Source: Planctomycetia bacterium (GTDB taxonomy: Bacteria; Planctomycetota; Planctomycetia; Pirellulales; Thermoguttaceae). Taken from it: a DNA stretch of 40,414 nt. Below the pieces are notes generated by a model. That model searched no databases. It was not told the DNA's origin and saw only the letters and a program-made list of their open reading frames with translations. The translations under genes and the position numbers were made by a program. Position 1 is the stretch's first letter. The number at the start of each line of letters is the position of its first letter. This document shows, piece by piece, positions 24,984-33,406 of the stretch. The stretch is taken from NCBI GenBank assembly GCA_026401055.1, contig JAPLNP010000435.1, forward strand, positions 1 through 40,414, in the 5' to 3' direction.

Positions 24984-25520
24984 ATGCCGCGCCAAGCCAA
25001 AACACCACTGTCGCTGGTCACCGTGGAAACCGCGCTGGGCTGCGTCGCCATGCTCGGCTCGGGCAACGTGCTCCGGCAACTGACCCTGGGACATGCCACC
25101 GCCGAGGACGCCGCCGCCGCGCTCGACCGGGTGCTCGTGCATGACGCCGAGCCCGAGGCGTGGAACCCAAGCCTGGTGGATCGTCTCGAAGCCTATGCCC
25201 TCGGCGATCCGGTCGACTTCGGCGATGTCCGGATCGACCTCGACGGCATGAGCGACTTCCGCAAGAGTGTCCTCCGGGCGTGCCGCCGGATTCCTTACGG
25301 CCAGACGTGGACCTACGGCGAACTTGCGGCCAAGGCGGGCTATCCCGGCTCCGCCCGGGCCGTCGGCAATTGCATGGCCCGAAACCGCGTCCCGCTCGTC
25401 GTTCCTTGCCACCGCGTTCTGGCCGCCGGCGGCCGGCTCGGCGGCTTCTCCGCACCCGGCGGCGCCGCCTTAAAACAGAAGCTGCTCGAACTCGAGTCGG
25501 GCATGCCGGTGTTTTGCTGA
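24984..25520 (+). CDS. Methylated-DNA--protein-cysteine S-methyltransferase (O6-alkylguanine repair)
   Basis: A 178-residue suicide repair protein that takes alkyl groups from O6-alkylguanine onto its own Cys. The acceptor is Cys142 in VVPCHRVL, the defining motif. The preceding helix-turn-helix region is clear: RRIPYGQTWTYGELA and SARAVGNCMARN, including the Arg that flips the base. The N-terminal ribonuclease-H-like domain is weaker, as usual. The length is typical of Ogt. AAGGA lies 9 nt before the ATG. It is divergent from the 250-aa gene and convergent with the PIN/methyltransferase module. No ada regulator or alkA gene is adjacent. Confidence 0.95.
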   Translation: MPRQAKTPLSLVTVETALGCVAMLGSGNVLRQLTLGHATAEDAAAALDRVLVHDAEPEAWNPSLVDRLEAYALGDPVDFGDVRIDLDGMSDFRKSVLRACRRIPYGQTWTYGELAAKAGYPGSARAVGNCMARNRVPLVVPCHRVLAAGGRLGGFSAPGGAALKQKLLELESGMPVFC

Positions 25521-25634
25521 GATGCCGTCTTCGGGGGCAAGGGCTACCGGGGCAGCGTCGGCGTACAGAGCGGCCTCCCGCGATTTTCCGGAATGCCCCT
25601 ACTTCGCCGGCGCGCTCCAGAGCCCGCTGATCGC

Positions 25635-25652
25635 CTCGACCGTGCGGTCGAG
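25635..25652. repeat. Perfect 8-bp stem hairpin between convergent genes
   Basis: ctcgaccg and cggtcgag pair around a TG loop between the alkyltransferase gene and the PIN gene, which converge here. A TATAAT on the minus strand follows at once. It may be a terminator without a T-run or a regulatory palindrome. Confidence 0.4.
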
Positions 25653-25745
25653 CCCATTATACGCCGGACTGCAACCGCGTCACACCTGGGCGAAAAGGGC
25701 TGGTCCCCTATTGCCGGCCCGGCGACGCGCTTGGTGCAAGCATCG

Positions 25746-26246
25746 CTACTCGGCCCAGTCCTCGAAGGCGAGCAGATCGGAGGTCACCTCCCGGAGTCTG
25801 TCCATTTTGTCGTGCGTTACGAGGACGAGATTGGACTCATAGGCCTGAGCAGCTATCCACAGATCGTTCTCTTGGATGCCGAGGCACTTGGCTGTGAGCG
25901 GATCGACCAACTGGCACGGCCGTAGACGTTTCTTCCCGTTCCTTGGAGCGAATTTATTGAAGAGCCTGGCTCTGATCTGCCCATAGTAAGTCGAGGTACT
26001 CCGCTGAATAGTGAGCACGCGAGGAACCCTCGCGTTCACGAAACGCCTGAATGCGAACTGAACGGCCGTGTCCGCGTCAGAAACACAGCGATGGCCGTAT
26101 TCCGTCTCCCCCAATGAAATCGCAGATATTCCGAGCGGTGCGCTCGGGCCAAGAGCATCTATGCGATCGACGACCTTCTCATGCTCGCGCCGCTCCTCAT
26201 CAAACCAGTAGGCGAGCATGTTCGTATCGAGCAAGTACCCCTGCAT
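25746..26246 (-). CDS. PIN-domain protein (VapC-like putative RNase)
   Basis: A 166-residue protein with the PIN fold expected of VapC-type RNases. The acidic metal-binding residues are visible: Asp7 in LLDTNML, Glu47 in LGETEYG, Asp128 in ENDLWIAAQA and Asp146 in VTHDKM. The length is slightly above a typical VapC. No vapB-type antitoxin gene is found upstream; the gene before it is the large DNA methyltransferase, whose stop codon is only 5 nt away. This suggests the methyltransferase, or its C-terminal helical tail, may take the antitoxin or partner role. An alternative is an ordinary toxin gene picked up downstream of an unrelated methylase. Base composition is lower in GC than the flanking chromosome. 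Confidence 0.88.
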   Translation of the reverse strand: MQGYLLDTNMLAYWFDEERREHEKVVDRIDALGPSAPLGISAISLGETEYGHRCVSDADTAVQFAFRRFVNARVPRVLTIQRSTSTYYGQIRARLFNKFAPRNGKKRLRPCQLVDPLTAKCLGIQENDLWIAAQAYESNLVLVTHDKMDRLREVTSDLLAFEDWAE

Positions 26247-26251
26247 GGCCG

Positions 26252-28822
26252 CTACTCCTCGAACGCTTTCATTGCCTCATCCAGGGCGCGCAGCAATTCG
26301 GGTGGGACCTTGGGTTCAGTCCGACCTCGCAAGTACCCCGCGGTCGAGGCGGCATACGCATCGGACAGATAGTCGTGAAGATGGAAACATGGTTCATAAT
26401 CATCCGGATAGTAGCGATCAAAACGGAATGGCACGCCCTGCCGTTCCCAGCCCGCGAAGAGATCCAAGAGTTGCCGTTCCAGTCGGGGAGGGAAGTCGTA
26501 GAGGCGGAGAATCTCGGCGTCGATTCGCAGTAGGAGACGGCAAGCCACCTCTGCATCTGTGGACGCTTTCAGTCCCTCGTCATCCTTCCCGACCGCTTGA
26601 AGATAGTCGCTCACGGCGCCCGTCACACGATCCACGTCTGCCGCCGACGCGTCAGGCACCGGCAACTTGCGAATCATCCCGACAAGGTTGTCTCGTTTTC
26701 CGGAATGAGTGTAGGCAAACGCATTCGCGACCGGCGAATTGAGAACTGCCCAAAGGCATTCGAGCGACCACGCCTGCGACAGTGGTCTCACGGTGATGAA
26801 GCGGCTCGTTACGGCATGTCCTTCTCCGTCGAAGACCGCCTTCAACCTCCAAGGGCCGCGGCTCACCCGGGCGTAATTCAACAGGATCTGGGGAATGCCC
26901 GTCGTCGCGCCGGTAACCGTCCGGTCCACAACGGAAGGGTCGAGGTTCAGCCACACTTCACGAGGCTGCCCGTCCAGACGGACACCCTCGTACCACACGG
27001 CGAACCCCTTCTTTGCCCCGGCAAATCGCCGTTTGCTAACCGTGACGGCACCCGCCGGAAGGCTGCCGGCGCCCCGGAAAAACATGCCCTGGCCAACGAT
27101 GGCAAACTGCGAAAGGCGGGGCATGGCCTCGCAGAACGCCCACACATCCACGCGCTCGGGTACCCGCAGATCCCAGTTATTCTCCGACGAGACCTGTGCC
27201 TGGTCTGCGCGATGCGTGACGGAGAAGCAATAGTCGAGTCGGAAGCGATCCGCATCATGCCTCCGGACGATGCGGTGGTTATAGGTATGGCCTGTCTGGC
27301 GTCGATCGCCCACTTTCCGCCCGATCACCACCGCCGATTCCATGTCCGACAATTTGAAGATGTTGTCGGGAAACTCACAGACCTCCAAGACCTCGAAGTC
27401 CCGGACAAGGTACTGTCGCAAGTCCGCCGCATTCTTGCTCGAGAGAATTGTCTGTGGAACCACCAGTCCGAAAACCGCACCCATGGGAAGTGCCGGCAGC
27501 GTCCGCCCCAGCACTTCCGCCGTCTTGTTTGCGTATCGTGGCTCAACACCTCGCCTTCGATAGGCCGACTTCTCTCGGGGTGTGAAGTCCTCGAAGGGCG
27601 GGTTGGCCAGAAGCACCATCGCCGTCCCGGCTTGCCGCTGAAGAACTTCACCCTCGAACATGTCGCCCAGGCGCAAATCCCAGCCGTTAGGATTGGGGAT
27701 GTCGGCCAATGTCAACGAGAGACGAGCGATTTCAAGGGCAAAAGCATCGATCTCGTGCCCGTGCAGCCGCTGGCGCAAATACTCGTGCTGCGTCTCGAAA
27801 TGGGATATGTTCTGCGGAAGCATGTCCCTCAATAGACGCATCGCGGAAATCAAGAAGGCAGCATGTCCGCACGCGGGCTCAAATACGTTCCTTTGCTCGG
27901 GTGGAATCTCCTCGATCCAAGGCGCGAGTCTGCCGACGACGTAATCAACGAGGTAAGACGGCGTGCTGTGCGTTCCGAGTTCGAGACGAGTTTCTTTCGA
28001 AATGAGTGTGTTCTCGTAGACGTAGGCCAGGCACTCCGTCGTCGTGACCGCCAGGTTGCTGAATTGCGCAATGGTGGCCGCAGCTTCGATCAGCGCATCA
28101 CGCCGTCGGCTCCCGCCGACCGGAATGAGGGCACTTGTCCGGTAGTGTCGCGCCACGCGTCGGAAAACATCGTTCACGTCCGACAGATCGACGTCGACAA
28201 ACGCCGGCACCATCTTGTCACGGAGGATTCGGGCGGCCAGCAGCCAGAATGCGGACTTCAGCAGCCAATCGGGCGTCAGGCGTTCCCGCCGCAACCGTGA
28301 TTTGAGTCCGGAAACGGTCCTGGCAATCAAATCGCCCAGGCCCTTGCCAATATGGCTCTCGACAAGCGGCATCAGTCCAACGTCGACGAAAGTCCGTTGG
28401 TATTGCGCGTCGAACCGCCCCCAAGTCTTCGCCCGATATACCGCATTGGGCGAGAATTCATCGCCGTGACTCTGGAAGAAGCGGTCGACTTCCGCACAAG
28501 GAACGGTCTTGACGGACTCCGGGCCTTGCACCGCCTGTTTCCACCACTGCAAGTTCCCCTGCCAGCACGCAAAAACGACCGGCGCCCCTAGATCGCGGCA
28601 GTGAGAAACCGTGACCATCGGATCGGATTCGACATCAACCGCCACAACGCACGCCGACCGAGCGTCCGCCGGACTGTGAGCGAAACCAACGAGAGGAGCC
28701 ACTTCATTGCCAAAGCGATAGTCGACGCGCAGCAAGTCGCCCACATACCCACAGGCTTGCAGGCGTGGCTTCAAAGAGGCGGCATTGAATCCCCGGTCAC
28801 GAATGATGGAAGCAACCTCCAT
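26252..28822 (-). CDS. Large N6-adenine DNA methyltransferase (type IIG/Eco57I-like)
   Basis: This 856-residue protein holds the class I MTase motifs in order: THSTPSYLVDYVV (residues 284-296, motif X region), VFEPACGHAAFL (313-324, AdoMet motif I), HGHEIDAFALEIARLSL (354-370) and the catalytic LLANPPFEDF (404-413, motif IV). This order fits gamma-type N6-adenine enzymes. The long C-terminal part (about 520-750) probably holds target recognition. The first 135 residues might be a nuclease domain, but no PD-(D/E)XK motif can be asserted. The C-terminal 40 residues are helical and acidic. The start has AGGA just upstream. No specificity subunit or separate endonuclease gene is present; the PIN gene follows after 5 nt. 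The GC content and codon mix look foreign to the neighbours. Confidence 0.88.
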   Translation of the reverse strand: MEVASIIRDRGFNAASLKPRLQACGYVGDLLRVDYRFGNEVAPLVGFAHSPADARSACVVAVDVESDPMVTVSHCRDLGAPVVFACWQGNLQWWKQAVQGPESVKTVPCAEVDRFFQSHGDEFSPNAVYRAKTWGRFDAQYQRTFVDVGLMPLVESHIGKGLGDLIARTVSGLKSRLRRERLTPDWLLKSAFWLLAARILRDKMVPAFVDVDLSDVNDVFRRVARHYRTSALIPVGGSRRRDALIEAAATIAQFSNLAVTTTECLAYVYENTLISKETRLELGTHSTPSYLVDYVVGRLAPWIEEIPPEQRNVFEPACGHAAFLISAMRLLRDMLPQNISHFETQHEYLRQRLHGHEIDAFALEIARLSLTLADIPNPNGWDLRLGDMFEGEVLQRQAGTAMVLLANPPFEDFTPREKSAYRRRGVEPRYANKTAEVLGRTLPALPMGAVFGLVVPQTILSSKNAADLRQYLVRDFEVLEVCEFPDNIFKLSDMESAVVIGRKVGDRRQTGHTYNHRIVRRHDADRFRLDYCFSVTHRADQAQVSSENNWDLRVPERVDVWAFCEAMPRLSQFAIVGQGMFFRGAGSLPAGAVTVSKRRFAGAKKGFAVWYEGVRLDGQPREVWLNLDPSVVDRTVTGATTGIPQILLNYARVSRGPWRLKAVFDGEGHAVTSRFITVRPLSQAWSLECLWAVLNSPVANAFAYTHSGKRDNLVGMIRKLPVPDASAADVDRVTGAVSDYLQAVGKDDEGLKASTDAEVACRLLLRIDAEILRLYDFPPRLERQLLDLFAGWERQGVPFRFDRYYPDDYEPCFHLHDYLSDAYAASTAGYLRGRTEPKVPPELLRALDEAMKAFEE

Positions 28823-29051
28823 ATTCCTGCTGGATTCGATTCAGCCGAAGGGATACGGCTCCGGCCGCAAGGACGCCCGTACTCCCTAGTTGTCCCTCGC
28901 GAACCATTCTATACCAAACAGCCAGACGCCGCGATGCCCTCTCCGGGAAACTTGGGAATAATAGGTGATCTAGCGAACATACTCCATGAGTAGTCGGAAA
29001 CCAGGGATCGAAGCGAGAGTCGCCCATGCCGACCCACGCGCCAACGGCGGC

Positions 29052-29076
29052 GTCAGGGGACAGCGTACTTCCTGAC
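29052..29076. repeat. Hairpin with GGGGACAG core after the sigma-factor gene
   Basis: gtcagg (29052-29057) and cctgac (29071-29076) pair around a 13-nt loop containing GACAGCGTACTTC. It begins 6 bp past the sigma-factor stop codon, so it may end that transcript. The GGGGACAG core links it to the repeats at 478 and 14566. Confidence 0.5.
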
Positions 29077-29081
29077 AGTTC

Positions 29082-29870
29082 TCACGCCACCTTGAATTCC
29101 GGCCGGCGGTCGGCGAGTTGGATTTGGAGGCGTTCGACCAGGCTGCTGTGCATCTGGCTGACGCGGCTCTCGCTGAGGTCCAGCGTCGCGCCGACCTCTT
29201 TCATCGTCAACTCTTCGTAGTAGTACAGAATGAGGATCAGCCGCTCCTTGCGATTGAGCCCCTTGGTCACGAGCCGCATCAGGTCCGTCTTCTGAACGCG
29301 GCGCGTCGGGTCCTCGCCCTTGCGATCCTCGATCACCTCGATCTCGCTGACTTCCCGGGCGCCGTCTGTCTCCGACCATTTTTTGTTGAGGCTCACCAGG
29401 TTGACGGCCCTCGCGTCGAGCATCATCTTCTCGACCTCCGGCACGGTCATCTCCAAACGCCCGGCCAATTCCAATTCGGTGGGGCGGCGTCCGAGTTCGT
29501 TCTCCAGCGTCTTCGTGGCCTCGCCGAGCTTCCTCGCCCGGGAACGCACCAGACGCGGGACCCAGTCCGTGTTGCGAAGTTCGTCGAGCATTGCGCCGCG
29601 GATCCGGGGAACGCAGTAGGTCTCGAATTTCACGCCGCGGCCGAGGTCGAACGCGTCGATGGCGTCCATCAGGCCGAATACGCCCGCCGAAACCAAATCG
29701 TCCAACTCGACGCCCTGCGGCAGCCGCGACCAGACGCGCTCGCCGTGGTATTTCACCAGGGGCATGTAATGTTCAATGAGCGTGTTACGCAGTTCGGGGT
29801 TGGGGAACGTGGCTTTGTAGGTCTCCCAGAGTCCGGCAACCTCTTCCTGGGACGACAGCGTATAGGCCAT
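29082..29870 (-). CDS. FliA/WhiG-type RNA polymerase sigma factor
   Basis: A 262-residue alternative sigma factor of the sigma-28 group. Region 2 runs over about residues 25-100 with HYMPLVKYHGERV, LDDLVSAGVFGLMDAIDAFD and GVKFETYCVPRIRGAMLDELR, followed by DWVPRLVRSRARKL typical of FliA/WhiG. Region 3 covers about 110-195 and region 4 about 215-255, with KEVGATLDLSESRVSQMHSSLVERL as helix-turn-helix. GGAGG lies 7 nt before the ATG. FliA normally controls late flagellar genes, but no flagellar, chemotaxis or anti-sigma FlgM gene is nearby, so the regulon cannot be assigned here. It has its own upstream intergenic region. Confidence 0.93.
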   Translation of the reverse strand: MAYTLSSQEEVAGLWETYKATFPNPELRNTLIEHYMPLVKYHGERVWSRLPQGVELDDLVSAGVFGLMDAIDAFDLGRGVKFETYCVPRIRGAMLDELRNTDWVPRLVRSRARKLGEATKTLENELGRRPTELELAGRLEMTVPEVEKMMLDARAVNLVSLNKKWSETDGAREVSEIEVIEDRKGEDPTRRVQKTDLMRLVTKGLNRKERLILILYYYEELTMKEVGATLDLSESRVSQMHSSLVERLQIQLADRRPEFKVA

Positions 29871-30019
29871 TCGATCCTCCGTGATCTTGGGTATCGTCCG
29901 TGACCGGCTTGGCGGACGCCCCGACAGCGCAGATATCCCATATTGCGCGTTTTCCGCCGAGCGGCATGTAGATGAGGCTGCCTATTATCGGCCAGAACTG
30001 CAGGCAAACATGAGTTAAA

Positions 30020-30034
30020 AGGAAAATTCTTCCT
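30020..30034. repeat. Short AGGAA/TTCCT hairpin
   Basis: A weak 5-bp stem around AATTC in an AT-richer spot between the divergent sigma-factor gene and the Fe-S remnant. Possibly regulatory; poorly supported. Confidence 0.25.
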
Positions 30035-30142
30035 AGTTTACCCAAGGTGCCGCCAGCGAGATCCGTCGGCTCAGCCAAAATCCGCCTGATTTCGCCGCGG
30101 CTTGATCGAGGTCAAGGACGCCATCGCCCAAACGGCCTACCA

Positions 30143-30391
30143 AGCGATCGCGCGGTGGTGGTCGGCTGCCCCAAGCTGGACGACGCCCGCGCCCACGTCG
30201 AGAAACTGGCTGCCATCCTCGCCGGATCGTCGATTCGCAGTCTCACGGTGGTCCACATGGAAGTGCCGTGCTGCACGGGGCTCGCGCGAATCGCCGCCGA
30301 AGCCGTCCGCCTTTCGGGCGCGAACGTTCCGCTCGGGGACGTCACCGTCACGCTGCGGGGAGAGATTCTCGAAACGGCGAAATATGCCTGA
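30143..30391 (+). pseudogene. C-terminal remnant of a 4Fe-4S ferredoxin-type protein
   Basis: The frame from 30143 reads SDRAVVVGCPKLDDARAHVE, then SLTVVHMEVPCCTGLARIA, and ends GDVTVTLRGEILETAKYA before a stop. These blocks match the C-terminal Cys-containing domain of bacterial 4Fe-4S-binding proteins with the VGCPKLDD and MEVPCC motifs. The N-terminal ferredoxin domain, including its CxxCxxC clusters, is absent, and no suitable start or ribosome binding site is seen in the DNA upstream. I infer that the gene was truncated and survives as a fragment. A re-started small protein is possible but less likely. Confidence 0.65.
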
Positions 30392-30432
30392 CGGGCGGCG
30401 CGAGAAGCCGTTAGGATTGGCGCGGAAACGAG

Positions 30433-30497
30433 TGTCGCCATTCGCTCCGCGAAAGAAGCGAGGAAGGAAAAACACATTCGCGGTGCGAAAGGCGACA
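30433..30497. repeat. TTCGCGG-type inverted repeat
   Basis: The 21-nt arms at 30433-30453 and 30477-30497 pair with two mismatches around a 23-nt loop; the ends read TGTCGCC and GGCGACA. It lies between the Fe-S remnant and the URO-D gene. It differs from the GGGGACAG family, so a second REP-like repeat type is present. Confidence 0.75.
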
Positions 30498-30523
30498 ATA
30501 CGACAGTTATGATCCGTCGGTCC

Positions 30524-31564
30524 TTACCCCATCGCCTCGCTCGTGCGGCGGACGGATTCGACCAGGGCCTTCATGTTCTCCGCAGGCACGTCGCGAGGGT
30601 TCATCTCGCCGGTGTTGAAGAGGTAGCCGCCGTCGGCGTACCCGATCTGGACGATTCGTCGGGCTTCGTCGGCGACTTGGTCGGGCGTGCCCCGCATCAG
30701 GACCTCGATCGGGTCGAGGTTCCCGCTGAAACAGTTCTTGCCCGTCAGCGATTGCCGCACGGCGGCGAGGTCGGCGTCCGGACCGCAGTTGATGATGTCC
30801 GCGCCCAACTCGGCCTCGGCGAGCAGGTACTTGACCGAAATCTCGCTGTTGTGCAGGTGGACCAGCCCGCCGTGCTCGTGGATCCGCTCGACGAGTCTCC
30901 TGCACGAAGGGAAGGCGAACCGCCGGTATTGATCGACCGAGAGCATTTTGGAGAAGGCGTTGCAGTCGCCCACCCAGATGGCATGGGCGCCGGCGTCGAG
31001 TTGGGCCTTGGCGTGGCGTGATTGAAGCTCGACGAAGAAATCACATGCGTCGGCCAGCAGACCGGGATCGGTCGCGGTGAGCATCATCGTCTCTTGCAGC
31101 CCGAAGAGCAGCCCGACGGAACTATAGGGCGCCGCCAGGCTGCCCTCGACCAGCACCGTGTCGCCGAAGCGTTCGCGGACGAGGCGGATCGCCTTGAGCT
31201 TCTCCGGCATGCGACCGTCGGCGGCGGGGTCGGGCATGGGGAGGTTGTCGAGTGTCTCGCGCGTGGCCGGCAGGTAGGTCTTCGTCGCGCGGAGGATGTT
31301 CTCACGGCCCTGGGTTTCGACGCCCAGCGGCTCGAACTCGAAGCAATCGTCCACCTGCAGCCATGCCCAATCGTAGTCGAACTCCTCGATGGCGGCGATC
31401 CACACTTCGGCCATCTTCTCGCCGTCCTGGCACACCTCCTCGTAGGTGTACTTGCCGTGCCAGCGGACGTCGAACTCTTCGCTACAGGCGAACACCGGCA
31501 ACCGGCGAGGCTTCTCCAACCGAATCGCCGCAAGGATGTCGTCAATCACGCCGTCGTAGGCCAT
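30524..31564 (-). CDS. Uroporphyrinogen decarboxylase (URO-D) family protein
   Basis: A 346-residue TIM-barrel protein of the URO-D superfamily, which includes heme-pathway HemE and many corrinoid-dependent methyltransferases. Recognisable blocks are DWAWLQVDDCFEFEPLG, VLVEGSLAAPYSSVGLLFG (residues about 137-155), AIWVGDCNAFSKMLS, HEHGGLVHLHNSE and, near the end, CFSGNLDPIEVLMRGTPDQV and GGYLFNTGEMNP. The last resembles the GN-DP and G-Ihg-P stretches of the family. The N-terminus lacks the HemE PVWfMRQAGR motif, so it is not a heme enzyme; a methyltransferase-like role is more likely. It lies 69 bp downstream of the 590-aa unknown gene on the same strand, and the two may work together. Confidence 0.88.
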   Translation of the reverse strand: MAYDGVIDDILAAIRLEKPRRLPVFACSEEFDVRWHGKYTYEEVCQDGEKMAEVWIAAIEEFDYDWAWLQVDDCFEFEPLGVETQGRENILRATKTYLPATRETLDNLPMPDPAADGRMPEKLKAIRLVRERFGDTVLVEGSLAAPYSSVGLLFGLQETMMLTATDPGLLADACDFFVELQSRHAKAQLDAGAHAIWVGDCNAFSKMLSVDQYRRFAFPSCRRLVERIHEHGGLVHLHNSEISVKYLLAEAELGADIINCGPDADLAAVRQSLTGKNCFSGNLDPIEVLMRGTPDQVADEARRIVQIGYADGGYLFNTGEMNPRDVPAENMKALVESVRRTSEAMG

Positions 31565-31633
31565 GGAACACCTCTCGTCTTCGGGGTCGCGTCAGCCGGA
31601 GTGATTCTCGCTCCTTCGCGGTCGCGCCCGGCC

Positions 31634-33406
31634 TCATGCCGGCGCGGGGAGGAACACCGACTCCAGGGCGCGCTGGTGGACATCGAGTTCCTCGACGAAC
31701 GCGGTTCGAGCCTCCGGCGGAAGGTGCTCGGCGAACTGGTGGTAATACGCGATGCCTTCGACCATCGAGGCGTGAAACCGCCGCGCGTGGACGCAGCCGT
31801 CGGGCGAGGCGTCGCCCGCGAGTTTGCCGGCCAGCCAGGCAAAATACAGCCGCAGTTCCCGGAGAAACAGGTGCGGGCGCCCGGGCGCCAGCGGCAGCGA
31901 CCGGCGGCCATAGATGTGGTCGACCATTTCCCGGAGCGACGCGATCTTCGAGAAGTCGGCGATGCCGGGGCCGGGACAGACCGCGGGCGTGGCGTCCGGG
32001 TCGATTCCGTTCTTACGAGTGGCTCCGCCGGCAAGATCGTGGCAGATGCACGACTTCACGAGCACCTTTTCGCGCTCGCCGTCGGGACAATCGTCGCCGA
32101 GAGACTGCAATTTCAGCCGTTGATACTCGCGCGCGGCGACGCAGATCGGCGTGGACGTAAACTCCTTGTTGAACAGCCTGCTGTAGCCCTTGCGGCAGAT
32201 TGCCCCGGGCCGGCCTTCCGCGATCCGCCGCCGGCGAGCCTCCTCGCTCGCGGAGTTGCGCAGATTCCAGAACGGGTGCATGAACGGCGAACTCTCGCTG
32301 AGGAACACGTCGTCGCCGGTGGCCGCCGCCAACTTCGCCAGTTGCTCGTCGTCGACGTTGGTCACCTCGGGCACGAGGAGGAACGGAGTGGCCCAGCCCG
32401 TGCCGTCGAGTTCGTAATAGGCCAGCAGGAACCGATTTTCCTCGGCCGTGCCGATGCCGCCCTGGGCGGTGACGCGGGTTATGGCGGGCGCTCGGGTGGC
32501 GTCGCGGCCCGAGTCGGCCAGCCCCTCGAGGTAAAGCGTCAACAGTTCGGCGCGAAGCGAGTCGCGGTTTTGCTTGAACTCTTCGAGAATCGGCCCCATC
32601 AACTGTCCGCCGGTCGGGAACGAATGGCCGCCACAGTTCAATCCCGACTCGATCCGGAACTCGGACACCCACAGGCCGCGTTTGGCCAGATACTTGCCCT
32701 GGACGACCGCGGACCGGTAGTCGCTGACCTTGAGGATAATGTGCTTTCGCGGCTCGCCGTCGGCACCGGGGAAAAAATCGTCGAACTTCGCCATGTAGCC
32801 GTACAGACGGGGGTTCATGCCGGCCGAAAAGACGACCGACGATCCCCAACGGCTGTTGGCGAAACCGCGAAGCGCCGCCGAGGCGTCGGACACTTCGACC
32901 GGGGCCACGACGCCCGGCTCGAACTCGCGGCGGTCCGCCGCCGACATGATGTTGACGTCGATCCGCCCCGGCGCCACCAGTCGCCGGAGCCGCTGTTGCA
33001 GTTCCGCCTTGTCGTCACCGGACGCGGCGAGCATCTGGTCATACAGACGCCGCGGCGAGGAGCACTCGGGCAGGAGTTCGAAGTACTTGGTGATCTCGCT
33101 GCCGGCTTCAAACGGCGCGGCCCGCAGATCCTCGACCTGGCGGTGGACCACTCGGCCGAGCAGATCGAGGTAGGCCGTGATCCGCAGGGCCCTTGCGTCC
33201 TTTTCGGCGTTGGGAATCGGCTCGTAGGGCTCGCCCTCCCGTTCGCTGTGGAACTTCCGCATTTGCTCGATCAGGACGTCGTCGACCATGGAAATCACGG
33301 ACGAGATGCCGTACTTCGCCACCCGCAACGGCGTGTCGATCGTGAACCCCGTTCCCATGACGGGAATGTGGAACGTGTGCGAGCCCGGCGCCGTGGCCTC
33401 GTGCAT
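31634..33406 (-). CDS. Unknown 590-aa protein, possible FMN-type TIM barrel
   Basis: I cannot name this family. The protein has no membrane segments. Near its N-terminus FHIPVMGTGFTIDTPLRVAKYG resembles the opening of nitronate-monooxygenase-like barrels, and later ITRVTAQGGIGTAEENRFLL resembles the GGIG phosphate/FMN-binding strand of such barrels. Other striking blocks are RGLWVSEFRIESGLNCGGHS and, towards the end, several Cys residues (AICRKGYSRL, TPICVAA, KSCICHDL, AVCPGPG) that could bind metal. The start at 33406 was chosen because GAGGAA lies about 8 nt upstream; an in-frame ATG at 33436 is possible. The URO-D gene follows after 69 bp, so an operon is likely. Long, compact and rich in conserved-looking motifs, it should be a real gene. 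Confidence 0.8.
   Translation of the reverse strand: MHEATAPGSHTFHIPVMGTGFTIDTPLRVAKYGISSVISMVDDVLIEQMRKFHSEREGEPYEPIPNAEKDARALRITAYLDLLGRVVHRQVEDLRAAPFEAGSEITKYFELLPECSSPRRLYDQMLAASGDDKAELQQRLRRLVAPGRIDVNIMSAADRREFEPGVVAPVEVSDASAALRGFANSRWGSSVVFSAGMNPRLYGYMAKFDDFFPGADGEPRKHIILKVSDYRSAVVQGKYLAKRGLWVSEFRIESGLNCGGHSFPTGGQLMGPILEEFKQNRDSLRAELLTLYLEGLADSGRDATRAPAITRVTAQGGIGTAEENRFLLAYYELDGTGWATPFLLVPEVTNVDDEQLAKLAAATGDDVFLSESSPFMHPFWNLRNSASEEARRRRIAEGRPGAICRKGYSRLFNKEFTSTPICVAAREYQRLKLQSLGDDCPDGEREKVLVKSCICHDLAGGATRKNGIDPDATPAVCPGPGIADFSKIASLREMVDHIYGRRSLPLAPGRPHLFLRELRLYFAWLAGKLAGDASPDGCVHARRFHASMVEGIAYYHQFAEHLPPEARTAFVEELDVHQRALESVFLPAPA

Noticed and set aside
28985-29020. TTCGATCCC on the minus strand, resembling a tRNA T-loop or attachment-site remnant
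   Set aside because: No acceptor, D or anticodon arm can be folded around it and no integrase is nearby.
28797-29027. Small minus-strand open frame just upstream of the methyltransferase, considered as an antitoxin gene
   Set aside because: It overlaps the methyltransferase start, has no ribosome binding site and shows no antitoxin-like features.
30047-30142. Possible in-frame N-terminal extension of the Fe-S remnant from ATG 30047
   Set aside because: The extension is Arg/Pro-rich, lacks the ferredoxin Cys motifs and has no suitable ribosome binding site, so it is not treated as part of an intact gene.
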